From assembly GCA_016715465.1 (NCBI GenBank), contig JADKAA010000029.1, positions 310,001-374,000 on the forward strand: a DNA stretch of 64,000 nt, written 5' to 3'. Numbering within the stretch: position 1 is the stretch's first letter; every line of letters begins with the position of its first letter. Shown one piece after another: positions 29,401-37,736 of this stretch. The DNA is from Saprospiraceae bacterium (GTDB taxonomy: Bacteria; Bacteroidota; Bacteroidia; Chitinophagales; Saprospiraceae). The position numbers were made by a program, and so were the translations under genes. The notes under the pieces are model-generated. The model searched no databases, was not told where the DNA came from, and saw only the letters and a program-made list of their open reading frames with translations.

Positions 29401-32085
29401 ATCAACATTTATCACAACTCAATTAATTTGTATGGTAATTATCAAGGCACTTCAACAACTGCAAATAAAATTACAGCAGCACTTTATGTGGGAACTGGTG
29501 CAACGGCATTGGATGTGCGGAACAATGTCTTTGTAAATTCCATGGTCAATGCAAGCGCTGTAGCTTCGGCTTACGCCATTTACTCTGCTGCTCCCAATAC
29601 TTCGTTTACTACTATTGATTTCAACGATTATTTTGTTTCAGGTACACAGGGCGTACTGGCATATATAGGATCTAATAGGACTGATCTGGCTGGAATCATT
29701 GCCGGATTTGGTCAAAACGCCTCATCGGTTAATGCCGATCCGAAATATGTATCCAATTCCGATCTACACATTAACACTTCACTGGCTACCATTGTGGAAA
29801 GTAATGGAACTCCAATTGCAGGTGTGACAACCGATATAGATAATGACGCTCGCAATGTGACAACGCCGGATTTGGGTGCGGATGAAGGAAATTTTATTGA
29901 ACTTGTCGACAATGACATCCAGACTACCGCATTTATTGATCCAGTGAGTGGTGGAACTAAGCCTGTTGGCTTAGGCTTCACACCAATGGCTTCATTTACC
30001 AACCAAGGTATAAATGCACAAACAAATATCCCGGTCAGGTTCAGAATTTTAAACGCCTCTATGGTGGAAATTTACAACCAAACAGGAAGTATTGCTTCTT
30101 TAGCCAGTGGGGCTTCATTCACGCACTCATTTCCTTCAGCTACTTTGCCATCAGCTGGAAATTACACCATGTATGCAAGCGCAGAATTGGTCGGTGATCA
30201 AACGCCATCCAATGACGAAATCAGTGGTTCGCTGTTTGGTGATGTTCCTTTATGTGGTACTTATGCCGTTGGGGCATCTCAGCCGGTTGGATATCAAAAT
30301 TTAACCCAGGCTTTTGGTAAAGTAAATACGCTTGGAGTTTCATGTGCCGTGGTATTTGAATTGCAAGCTGATTATAGCAGCGTTGGAGAGACACTGCCAC
30401 TTACTCTGACCAACATACCAGGAATAAGTGCTGTTAACACATTTACCCTCAAACCCGCATCCGGAGTTACAAGCAACATTTCGGGTAGCATAAATGCCAA
30501 TGTGATTTTGAAAATATTAAGCGACTATGTAATAATTGATGGTTCAAATAATGGCTCTACCTCGAGAGATTTGAATTTATTAAATACCAGTGTAACTACA
30601 CCTGGTGTGGTACTCATCGGGTCAATTGGAATGACACCTCGGACCAATGTAACGCTGAAAAACTGTAACATCACAAATGGCATCAATACCTCGACTGCTG
30701 TGGGCGTTACAGATGGAACGGTACTTGGAAATGATGGATATTTCAATAATATTACCGTTCAAAACAACCTCATTAAAAAGGCGTACATTGGAATTTACTC
30801 CAGGGCAGCTGTTTCAGCAGGAAATGGCATGGGATTAACCATTTCAAACAATGACCTAACCGCTTCTGGTGATGATGCGATAGCATATACTGGCATTTAT
30901 TTACAAGGAATTGATGGCGGCCTGGTCTCTAATAATTCAGTTGGCAACTTCAACACATCAACCAATGAAGATGATAAGGGAATTTTTCTGGCTACCGGTG
31001 TAAAAAATACATCAATCTTAGCGAATAAAATAACAAATATTGGATACACAGGAACATCCGGATATGGAGGGCATGGAATATACGTAGGTACCGGAACTTT
31101 AACGGCCAATATATTGGTGGCGAACAATATGATTGCCAATATGTATGGAGATGGCTGGAGTTATACTGGTGTTCCACTGGATAACCCAATAGGAATAGTA
31201 TTAACCACCACACAAACGGGTATTAGTGTGTTTCACAACTCAATAAATTTGTCAGGAAATACTTTAAATCAAACCGATGCCATGTCCATGGGTATATTCC
31301 TTAATACTGGCGGTGAAGCTGATATCAGAAACAACATCATCGTAAACAATCTCGGTTTATCAGGGGCAACCGGTTATGGCAGTGCCGGAATTTATGCTGC
31401 AACAAGTAACGCACAATTTACTGACATTAATTACAATGACTATGTTGTAACTGCAACAGGTTCCGGATTAAAGTTTTTAGGCCAAATTGCTGCAGTGGGT
31501 TCAGCTACACTCGCCGCATGGCAGACTGCAACTGCAAAGGATGCCAATTCAGTAAACATCAATCCAGTATTTACATCAGCTACAGACCTGCATCTAATAC
31601 CTGCAAGTAACGGATCATTGAATGACCTGGGTACGCCTATTGCAGGAGTTACCATTGACATCGATGGTGATGCAAGAAGTGGCTCAACACCGGATTTAGG
31701 CGCTGATGAGTTCTCAGTTTGTTCTTCCGTAGTTACAAACTCAGGAAACTCAGGAGTTGGAACACTTAGATACATACTAGGCTGCATTGCTGATGGAAGT
31801 ACCATTACCTATAACCAACCAACGGTCATAACAACAACCCTGACTGACCAATTGATCATAGATAAGAATATCACGATCATGGGATTAAATAGTGGATCAC
31901 GTCCGGAGATTACGGTTGATTTTAATACACTGGGTATGAATCCAGGTATAATTATTCTGGCAGGTAAAACGGTTGTGCTTAAGGATGTCGATGTAAAGGC
32001 GATCAATAATGGAGCCAATAACTCTCTTATTGATAATTTCGGCGTATTAAATGTCACGGGAGCATCCAATATTTCCAAAATATGA
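23464..32085 (+). CDS. Giant secreted beta-helix-like protein, 2873 aa, four repeated modules
   Basis: A signal peptide (about 1-23, ending SLSA) leads into Asn/Thr/Ser/Gly-rich sequence with right-handed beta-helix character (many NNxIxNN steps). Four modules end in the choice-of-anchor Q-like motif D-[IVL]-G-A-D-E near residues 823, 1490, 2140 and 2747. Modules 2-4 each contain an entry motif such as LNGADNVTIDGSNSGG. Spacers differ: a Cys-bearing segment after module 1, a BNR-neuraminidase N-terminal-like domain (about 1500-1640, NGTTDIADINTANAKIYYTG) after module 2, and a CARDB-like domain (about 2150-2260) after module 3. The last 120 residues open CSSVVTNSGNSGVGTLRY. There is no T9SS sorting domain. 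Probably an envelope or extracellular adhesin or glycan-binding protein; this is inference. Confidence 0.85.
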   Translation: MMKSLTFFCSAIISILFTISLSAQVTVTVTGAGNTTPNLSASYASLNAALTDLNAINAMSGPVVLTCAAGSETAPSSAGFTLGSATLNPLLSATNTITLTASGVVTLNAAVGVATPTSPVPDGIFKIVGADWVTVNGLTFTDGNATNPEAMEFGLALFKMDAGDGAQNNTIQNCTFNMQRDNFATGTSPMVEGSVCLLTINSTPAAATTVLTPSSAAGTNSNNKYYSNTTNGGNYGIVLSGYAAASPFTLGDTNNDIGGADISTSNIIRNYGGGTASTNPAAGIRANNQWGINISYNDVDNNDGGGVDHPSTLRGIYGQAGTSANATINFNTVSIKGGGTTSQLTGIEVAIGSTAASNTVDINNNTVQNSTYSTATSGTFRAIAISSSPAILNVTSNSILNNTSPSTGQFDCIILSSTPGTYNCNYNTIDGNIKTGTGTFHGIYYSSSGSAMVVTLRGNAVTNNQIQGASGLLYCMRGVTSLYTVRENTISANKIPNTSGTTTSSIYGWSNAGSPTMEEIFENDIFDLSIDGAGTSTSSLIYGINLSTSSSSNKNIYNNRIRNLQYINSSTGAATIIGISQSLALSANIYSNTIYDLLATNGTASLVRGIQISSGTTLNVYNNLIGNLQASASDSGDALRGINITSASTSSNLNISYNTIYLNGTSSGTNFGSQGLYHTYSTTATTAVLNMRNNIISNLSTANGTGLTVAFRRSASTNLNNYGAVSNNNLFYAGTPSATNLIFTDGTNNDQTLAAFKARVTPRETVSISESPNFVSTTGSDPTFLHVDTGIGTQIESGGINIAGITSDFDGDVRNGATPDIGADEFSSIGIDLNPPVISYALLSNSSCIENKNLTPVNITDASGVNIAAGTRPRMYYKKSTNANTVNDNTNATDGWKYVEASGMGDTPFSFTTDFSLLLGGAGAATGDTIQYFVVAQDIAATPNVGINAGSFATTPASVALTAAHFPIGGTLNKFIFVPAGLSGAKTIGAAGDYPTLTGVGGLFEAINAGGMSAALTATIIDASVTETGATALNGINYNGCVAGPYALTIKPSATSVLTGSVGAGALIKLNGADNVTIDGSNSGGNDRSLTIQNTTATTSGNAVVWLAAPAIGNGSTDNTVKNCIIEGNSSTTSLMGVYVGGNTTISTTAAGNESNNNNTFQNNLFRKTQYGLVLFGFNANSPDQNNLIANNNFGTAVAGEGFGLAGIWADRQQNLQVSGNEVQNVTGTSTSTQYGIRLLDFKNGLAFNNNVHDLSYTGTSTGKVYGIVVISSTYTTMANPSNATVYNNFISKLNASSTSAVWNVTGLFAGAGYGDKFYHNTVHLTGQVANTASAKVAAFANGDGNISAFGTSIDVRNNIFNVEGSNSASGGNFWAFYSRATSLAGSTINYNDLNCVGTNATNNTGSFNSINYVTLADWQAASGMDANSFTETPIFTSSSDLHLNLGMTSTRLESGGTNVAIATDIDLQSRPGPAGSVNGGASNPDVGADEFDGVPALPMMYVSSTVDQVSGSAYAGAINQSIIRIKVVTSGPLTPISATSFDLNANGTTDIADINTANAKIYYTGSSTAFSTGTLFGSAIPTFATFTITGSQILNNGDNYFWLAYDVTTGAASSNLIDGECTSVTVGSAFMPTVTAPSGNKQIVGPMNGTYLVGAAETFPNFQTLTNAIADLNNRGVSGPVIIELKDALYSSGETFPLILNQVAGASGTNTILFKPGTGVTSLISGSTSSGALIKLNGADYVVIDGSNSGGTDRSLTITNTATAGSTVVSVVSLGGGAGATNNTIKNCNLSTGIATTIGYVISVGGNTPGTGGDDNDNTTLQNNSISLAPIGIYATGTVAGTNDNLNIIGNTITYNGTLASLGIQAGHAVNSLISQNTIDEQTTASQSPTGISLETGFINSSVTKNNVTKALTTATGGYGGRGITVGTASATSNLTIANNFISGINGSNWTGFSNSSSMGIGIGMIGNSSTITTVAGGINIYHNSINLYGNYQGTSTTANKITAALYVGTGATALDVRNNVFVNSMVNASAVASAYAIYSAAPNTSFTTIDFNDYFVSGTQGVLAYIGSNRTDLAGIIAGFGQNASSVNADPKYVSNSDLHINTSLATIVESNGTPIAGVTTDIDNDARNVTTPDLGADEGNFIELVDNDIQTTAFIDPVSGGTKPVGLGFTPMASFTNQGINAQTNIPVRFRILNASMVEIYNQTGSIASLASGASFTHSFPSATLPSAGNYTMYASAELVGDQTPSNDEISGSLFGDVPLCGTYAVGASQPVGYQNLTQAFGKVNTLGVSCAVVFELQADYSSVGETLPLTLTNIPGISAVNTFTLKPASGVTSNISGSINANVILKILSDYVIIDGSNNGSTSRDLNLLNTSVTTPGVVLIGSIGMTPRTNVTLKNCNITNGINTSTAVGVTDGTVLGNDGYFNNITVQNNLIKKAYIGIYSRAAVSAGNGMGLTISNNDLTASGDDAIAYTGIYLQGIDGGLVSNNSVGNFNTSTNEDDKGIFLATGVKNTSILANKITNIGYTGTSGYGGHGIYVGTGTLTANILVANNMIANMYGDGWSYTGVPLDNPIGIVLTTTQTGISVFHNSINLSGNTLNQTDAMSMGIFLNTGGEADIRNNIIVNNLGLSGATGYGSAGIYAATSNAQFTDINYNDYVVTATGSGLKFLGQIAAVGSATLAAWQTATAKDANSVNINPVFTSATDLHLIPASNGSLNDLGTPIAGVTIDIDGDARSGSTPDLGADEFSVCSSVVTNSGNSGVGTLRYILGCIADGSTITYNQPTVITTTLTDQLIIDKNITIMGLNSGSRPEITVDFNTLGMNPGIIILAGKTVVLKDVDVKAINNGANNSLIDNFGVLNVTGASNISKI

Positions 32086-32107
32086 CCACTTTAGAAATTA
32101 TTATGAA

Positions 32108-32557
32108 ATGAAATCAGCCAGGATGTTACCCCTAAATGAATTGGTGGATCTACGAAATGAAGTGGAACACCTGTACCGACAGATCGATGACCTGCAGGCT
32201 CTGCTTGCCAGGACAGAAGCCGGAATTCGTATTCCTCTGGATAAAGGGGTATTTGTAAACCACCGGGAAAGCAGCCGTTTTGTGCGCATCAATGAAATTC
32301 TTATGGTAAAGGCACAAAGCAACTACTCAGTTATTCATTTGATTAACGGGGAAACCATCATGACGTCTAAGACCTTGAAGCACTGGCAGGAGAAGTTGAA
32401 TGCACCTCAACTTTGGAGGGTACATCAGTCATATCTGATAAATAGTAAGCGGATTACGAGCATAGACCGTTTAGAAAATCGCATCCATTTGGATGACGGT
32501 AACTCTGTAACTTATTCAAAAGCTGGTAAAAAATTACTTAAAAACTTTACCGTTTAA
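32108..32557 (+). CDS. LytTR-type DNA-binding regulator without receiver domain
   Basis: 149 residues from ATG 32108. Residues about 8-37 form a coiled coil (LNELVDLRNEVEHLYRQIDD), and about 55-149 a LytTR domain: VRINEILMVKAQSNYSVIHL, TSKTLKHWQEKL, LWRVHQSYLINSKRI, then LDDGNSVTYSKAGKKLL. LytTR domains bind imperfect direct repeats upstream of target genes. There is no receiver, PAS or membrane domain, so a signal may reach it through the coiled coil or it may act by abundance. It begins 22 bp after the giant gene with no terminator between, implying one transcript. An earlier in-frame start at 32051 would overlap the giant gene. Confidence 0.85.
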   Translation: MKSARMLPLNELVDLRNEVEHLYRQIDDLQALLARTEAGIRIPLDKGVFVNHRESSRFVRINEILMVKAQSNYSVIHLINGETIMTSKTLKHWQEKLNAPQLWRVHQSYLINSKRITSIDRLENRIHLDDGNSVTYSKAGKKLLKNFTV

Positions 32558-32569
32558 ATGAATTTCATA

Positions 32570-32612
32570 AAATAAATGCCTGATGTGAAAGCATTCAGGC
32601 ATTTATTTTTTT
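32570..32612 (+). terminator. Intrinsic terminator after the LytTR gene
   Basis: A perfect 14-bp stem (AAATAAATGCCTGA / TCAGGCATTTATTT) with an 11-base loop is followed by a T-tract. It closes the giant-protein/LytTR unit. Confidence 0.82.
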
Positions 32613-32711
32613 ATGCTTATTTAGATCCAGTGAAATAACTTTTATTCAACCAAATAACCCACAAAAGAAGATTATAAATCTATACCTTACAGGTTCCTAT
32701 TATAATTTTTC

Positions 32712-35700
32712 ATGAAAAATTATTTTTTCATTGTATTGATCTCTTTTTGGGCGTTAGAAACCTCGTCACAAATAGAAGTTGTTTCGGCAGGAACGACACA
32801 TACGGGTACCTACGCCTCATTAGCAGAAGCATTTGAAGCCATTAATTTAGGTATTCACACCGATTCGGTGATCATTCAGGTGACCTCAAATGTGAATGAA
32901 ACAGATACTGCAAGGCTCGATGCCAGCGGCACCGGAAGCACAAGCTACCAATACATCTCCATTGAACCTGTAGCAGGTTCGTGGACGGTAAGTGCAAATA
33001 TAGACGGCCCTCTTGTCGAATTAAACGGCGCAGATCATGTCAATATTAATGGTACAATTTCAACAGGGATCGGACTTTCATTTATCAACAACAATACGGG
33101 GCCAAACAGTTGCACCATAAAACTCCACCATGATGCCACAAACAATCTGATACAGAACTGCACCATCCATGGAGCCTCTGTAAATGCTGCTGAGGGTAGT
33201 GGGGTTATTTATTTTGGGGAAGGCCAAATAACCGGCAATGATCATAATACGATTGACAACTGCCAAATTTCGTCGGATGGCGTAAATATGCCATTAAATG
33301 CTATTTACTCGAAAGGAAGCTCATTCCTTATTGATAATTCAGAAATTACCATTTCCAATAATTTAATATCCAATTTTTTTAATTCCAGCTTTTCATCCTC
33401 AGGTTTGAATATCAACAGCCATAACCATCAGTGGAACATTTCAGGAAACAGTTTTTTTCAAACCGGTACCAGGGTAGCTTCTTCAGGAAATCACCACTAT
33501 GCCATCTTTATTGCCAATAATGGCAATGATTATCATATAGCCAACAATTATATTGGAGGTCAGGCCGCAAACTGCGGTGGTGCCGGTCCCTGGACTTTGT
33601 CAGGCTCGGTGGCTAGCAGGTTTGTTGGCATCGGTGTCAGCCTCATTCCTTCTTCTCTAGTGAATATTCATGGCAACACGATAGCAAATTTTAACATCAC
33701 CACTACCTCCTCGGCCAATACGGCCAATGGCAATTTTTCAGGCATCTGGGTCTCAGAAGGAAATGCCAACATTGGAACGCTATCAGGAAATATCATCGGC
33801 TCAGGAACAGGCAATGGTTCTATAACGGTTACATTACAGAACAACAGCGGCGGTACTGCAAATTTGATAGCCTACTCCGGAACCGGCAATGTTAACATAA
33901 ACAACAATACAGTTGGGTCGATAAATTTATTGGGTGCAAGCTCATCCACTTCCATGGGCATACAAGCCATTTGGATTGGTGGTGGTATTCCAGCTGTCAT
34001 CGGAAATAGCATAGGCAGCATCACTACTTCAAACAGCATCAATTGTGCAACGGCTGCCACTTCCTCCACTGCCCAGCGGGTATCTGCCATTGTAGTAACA
34101 GGAATTATCACCAATGCGGACATAGTCATATCCCAAAATACAATCTCAAACATATTTCAGGCAGGTACTGGTTCGACCCATTACCTGAGGGCCATCTCAT
34201 TTTCTGGTCAGGGTGTTACAAATGCCAACAATGTTGTTCTGGAACAGAATACCATTAAAAACCTGACCGCAGTCAATGCAAATCCAACTTTGAGCTCTGG
34301 AAATTTATCGCTGGTCGGTATTCTATTATTAGGCACTACTTCCCCATTTTCTGTTCCAATAATCAGAGAAAACGTTATTCAAAATCTTTTTGCATCGAAT
34401 GCCGGATCTGTCCAGACAAATGTTGCAGGTGTGGCAGTATCAAATTGCGCTCCCGGTGGAAATATTTCATCAAATAAGATCCATAACCTTAGATCAGCTT
34501 CATCAAGTCCATCGGTCAGCAATCCGCCAACAGTCAGTGGTATCTATCTTAGAGCCATGAATTCAGGAACCGTTTTGATATCCAATAATATGATTAATCT
34601 GGGCACTGATCAAAGTAGCAATACACAATTTATGGGTATATGGAACGGATTTACTGCTGCCAATGTCAACATACTGAATAACACCATCAATATTGAGGGA
34701 ATGGTCTCCGCTGGCGTTTTGCCCACTTTTTGTTTCCTTCGCGGAGACAATTCAGCGGCTTCTGCCATTATTTCGAATGTCAAGCTGAAAAATAATATCT
34801 TTAATAATTCCCGTTCCGGAGGTACCGGAAATCATTTTTGTATTGGAAATAATTATGGAAATGTTAGTTCTTCGGGCCTTGGATGGGAGGGGGGAGCCAG
34901 CAATTATAATGTACTGAATAGTTTCCAGACTTCAACTATTGGGTATTGGAATGTGGCGTGCAACTTCAACTCATGGAAATTAGCCAGCTCCGGGGATAAT
35001 TTTTCTGTCCAGGGTGAGCCTGTTAATTTTATAGATCCTTCCCTTGGAAATTTACACCTCGATGCAGGGCTAAATCCTACTCCAATCGAGTCAGGCGGCA
35101 TTCCCATTCCAGAGGTGGTTATTGACATTGACAACCAGCAAAGACCGGGACCTGCTGCCTCGGTTAATGGCGGAGCAATAAGTCATGATATCGGTGCAGA
35201 CGAATTTGATGGTGTAAGAAAAGATATATTTGGCCCGATTTTTTGTTTCAGGCCGTTCATCAATACCACTTGCACAGAAAACAGGAATTTGGCTTGTCAT
35301 ATTTCAGACTTAAGTCAAATCAACGTCGCGGCCGGAACAAAGCCCAGGTTGTATTTCAAGTTAAGCAGTCACAATAATACCTTCATCAACAACACAAGTA
35401 CCTCAAACTGTTGGAAATACGTTGAAGCAAGTAATAGCACTTCACCGTTTACCTTTATTGTCAATTACAGCTTATTATTTGGCGGAGGCGGAGTTTCTCC
35501 CGGAAATACCATTCAATACTTCTTTGTCGCTCAGGATTTATTTTCCATACCCAATGTTGGACTCAGCAACGGTGTGTTTAATTCACAGCCAGCTAGTGTA
35601 AACCTTACAGCATCGGCTTTCCCAATTACCGGATCCATTAAAAGTTATTCCATTGTAACAGGACTTCCGACCTATATTACGATCGGTGTTGGAGGCAATT

Positions 35701-37676
35701 ACGAAACCCTTACCGGTACGGGAGGCTTATTCGAAGCCATCAATAATAATGGACTGGCAGGAAATACTACGGTCACAATTCAAGATGAAATAGTCATTGA
35801 AAACGGCTTAAAAGAGCTCATGAATATGTTAAGCGGCAATTGCACTGCAAGCACCTATTCCCTGACCATAAAACCCGACGCCGGTCTGGAAACTACCCTT
35901 ACAGGAGCAAACAATTCAGGTCCACTTTTGCGCATTCTAGCCAGTAATGTCACGATTGATGGATCAAATAGTGGAACAAGTTCAAAAAATTTAAAACTTA
36001 TCAATTCAGCATCATCGGCATTACTTTTTGGTTCAGCGGATACATCCTTCATCAGCAATTCAAAAATTATAAACTGTTTTGTACAAAGCGGACCTTCTTC
36101 TTCATCAGGCATAATATTATCTAACGCCGGTACAATAGGTTCTCCGGGATATTTCAGGGATATTATCATTGAAAACAATTCCATAGAAAGTACTTCTGTT
36201 GGTATCAATTGTAATGGCTTCAGCGGACAAGGTAAAAGGTTATTAATAAAAGACAACGCAATGAATACTGCCGATACCAACGAAATTCGCAATGTAGGTA
36301 TTTACTTACAGGGCATTGACAGTTCAACCGTTACCGGTAATCAGCTCGGAAATTTTGAGTCAGTGAATCCTGAAAATGACAGAGCCATCTGGCTGGCCAG
36401 TGGTACAAAAAATACAATTGTATCTCAGAATAGCATTTCAGGATTAAATTTTTCGGGCGCAACCCCCAATAATCCAACCGGTATTTATATTAACACCGGC
36501 ATCTCCAACTCCAATATAGTAGTATCAAATAATCAAATTTCAGGCATCTCGTCGGGCGGAATTACCAATACTTCAAGTGGGCGTCCATCAGGAATTGTGG
36601 TGTCGGGATCAACTTCAGGGATAAAAATTTTTGGCAATAAAGTGAGCGATATTACCAATAGCGCTACGGAAGGATACGGTGCTTCAGGAATAGAACTTGG
36701 GTCATCGAGCCTTTCTGCAAATATCAGTGTTTACAATAATTTTGTAAGTGATGTTTCCGCTTTTGGGTCACCTGGTGCCAGTGAAAACCATAATGGAAAT
36801 GGCATGGTAGTCCTGTCAGGAGCGGGCTATCGCATCTATTTTAATACAATCTGTCTTCATCAAAATCAGGGCAGTAATCTTGGAAATCCTTCTGCATTGC
36901 TGGTAACTTCTGGAGTCAACATTTCCGGGGCTGCTGACATTAGAAACAACATATTTTCAAACAAACAGACCAATGGAGGTGAGCGGTACGCCATCTACAG
37001 TCAGGCGCCTCCAAGTGTTTTCTCACAACTTGATTACAATAATTATTATTCCACAGGTGACAATTTAGGGTTTATAATACTAAAGCGATCTACACTTGCT
37101 GACATACGAACTGGCTTTGGTGGGAATCTGAATTCCCAACAAGTTGAGCCCGAATTTATAGCCCCACCTACAGATCTTCATCTAATCCCGGCGAACAGCA
37201 CCACTTTAAGTGGGGCCGGAATCTCCATTCCTCAGGTGAACACAGATATTGACAACCAGGTGAGAGACAATTATTATCCTGACATTGGAGCCGATGAATT
37301 TTATCTTCCATGTTCATCCCTGGTGACTAATAATGCCAATGCCGGAATTGGTACCTTAAGATTCAATATCAGTTGTTTGGAAGAAGGAGATACCATCACT
37401 TTTGATCAGCCTTCAATTACTCAAAGTCTACTTACTACACCGCTCAACATTCATAAAAATGTCACCATCAAAGGCCTAAGCTTCCAGTTTAAACCAGAAA
37501 TTTCAATTGACTTCACTCACATTGGTACAAATACCGGCCTAATTCTTTCGAACGGTAAAACGCTCACTTTAAATGATGTTGATGTTAAAGCTGTCAACAA
37601 TGGACCTGGAGGCACCCTCATTGAAAACAACGGAACATTAAAGGTTACAGGATCCACAATATTATCAAACCTCTAG
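32712..37676 (+). CDS. Large secreted beta-helix-like protein, 1654 aa, paralogue of the 2873-aa protein
   Basis: Signal peptide at about 1-19 (ending TSSQ). Two modules end in D-I-G-A-D-E-F near residues 828 and 1527. The spacer after the first (TCTENRNL, VAAGTKPRLYFK, CWKYVEAS) is clearly related to the spacer after module 1 of the larger protein, and the C-terminus (CSSLVTNNANAGIGTLRFNI ... LKVTGSTILSNL) matches its end. The protein therefore looks like the larger one with the two central modules and their BNR-like and CARDB-like spacers removed. No T9SS sorting domain is seen. Its gene has its own upstream gap after the terminator, so it is a separate unit; no exact TAnnTTTG was found for it. 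Confidence 0.83.
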   Translation: MKNYFFIVLISFWALETSSQIEVVSAGTTHTGTYASLAEAFEAINLGIHTDSVIIQVTSNVNETDTARLDASGTGSTSYQYISIEPVAGSWTVSANIDGPLVELNGADHVNINGTISTGIGLSFINNNTGPNSCTIKLHHDATNNLIQNCTIHGASVNAAEGSGVIYFGEGQITGNDHNTIDNCQISSDGVNMPLNAIYSKGSSFLIDNSEITISNNLISNFFNSSFSSSGLNINSHNHQWNISGNSFFQTGTRVASSGNHHYAIFIANNGNDYHIANNYIGGQAANCGGAGPWTLSGSVASRFVGIGVSLIPSSLVNIHGNTIANFNITTTSSANTANGNFSGIWVSEGNANIGTLSGNIIGSGTGNGSITVTLQNNSGGTANLIAYSGTGNVNINNNTVGSINLLGASSSTSMGIQAIWIGGGIPAVIGNSIGSITTSNSINCATAATSSTAQRVSAIVVTGIITNADIVISQNTISNIFQAGTGSTHYLRAISFSGQGVTNANNVVLEQNTIKNLTAVNANPTLSSGNLSLVGILLLGTTSPFSVPIIRENVIQNLFASNAGSVQTNVAGVAVSNCAPGGNISSNKIHNLRSASSSPSVSNPPTVSGIYLRAMNSGTVLISNNMINLGTDQSSNTQFMGIWNGFTAANVNILNNTINIEGMVSAGVLPTFCFLRGDNSAASAIISNVKLKNNIFNNSRSGGTGNHFCIGNNYGNVSSSGLGWEGGASNYNVLNSFQTSTIGYWNVACNFNSWKLASSGDNFSVQGEPVNFIDPSLGNLHLDAGLNPTPIESGGIPIPEVVIDIDNQQRPGPAASVNGGAISHDIGADEFDGVRKDIFGPIFCFRPFINTTCTENRNLACHISDLSQINVAAGTKPRLYFKLSSHNNTFINNTSTSNCWKYVEASNSTSPFTFIVNYSLLFGGGGVSPGNTIQYFFVAQDLFSIPNVGLSNGVFNSQPASVNLTASAFPITGSIKSYSIVTGLPTYITIGVGGNYETLTGTGGLFEAINNNGLAGNTTVTIQDEIVIENGLKELMNMLSGNCTASTYSLTIKPDAGLETTLTGANNSGPLLRILASNVTIDGSNSGTSSKNLKLINSASSALLFGSADTSFISNSKIINCFVQSGPSSSSGIILSNAGTIGSPGYFRDIIIENNSIESTSVGINCNGFSGQGKRLLIKDNAMNTADTNEIRNVGIYLQGIDSSTVTGNQLGNFESVNPENDRAIWLASGTKNTIVSQNSISGLNFSGATPNNPTGIYINTGISNSNIVVSNNQISGISSGGITNTSSGRPSGIVVSGSTSGIKIFGNKVSDITNSATEGYGASGIELGSSSLSANISVYNNFVSDVSAFGSPGASENHNGNGMVVLSGAGYRIYFNTICLHQNQGSNLGNPSALLVTSGVNISGAADIRNNIFSNKQTNGGERYAIYSQAPPSVFSQLDYNNYYSTGDNLGFIILKRSTLADIRTGFGGNLNSQQVEPEFIAPPTDLHLIPANSTTLSGAGISIPQVNTDIDNQVRDNYYPDIGADEFYLPCSSLVTNNANAGIGTLRFNISCLEEGDTITFDQPSITQSLLTTPLNIHKNVTIKGLSFQFKPEISIDFTHIGTNTGLILSNGKTLTLNDVDVKAVNNGPGGTLIENNGTLKVTGSTILSNL

Positions 37677-37736
37677 TATAGTCCAATTATACATAGCCTT
37701 TAATTTATTAGTATCATTGTAGAAAATTAATTGAGC

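Noticed and set aside
31440..31805. Open frames antisense to the giant protein gene (for example 121 codons here)
   Set aside because: Low-complexity repeats on the sense strand produce Pro/Val/Met-rich antisense frames; none shows a start signal.
23464..37676. Repeats in the giant genes as a CRISPR or DNA-level tandem array
   Set aside because: Similarity is at protein level with long, diverged units; there are no short identical repeats with regular spacers.
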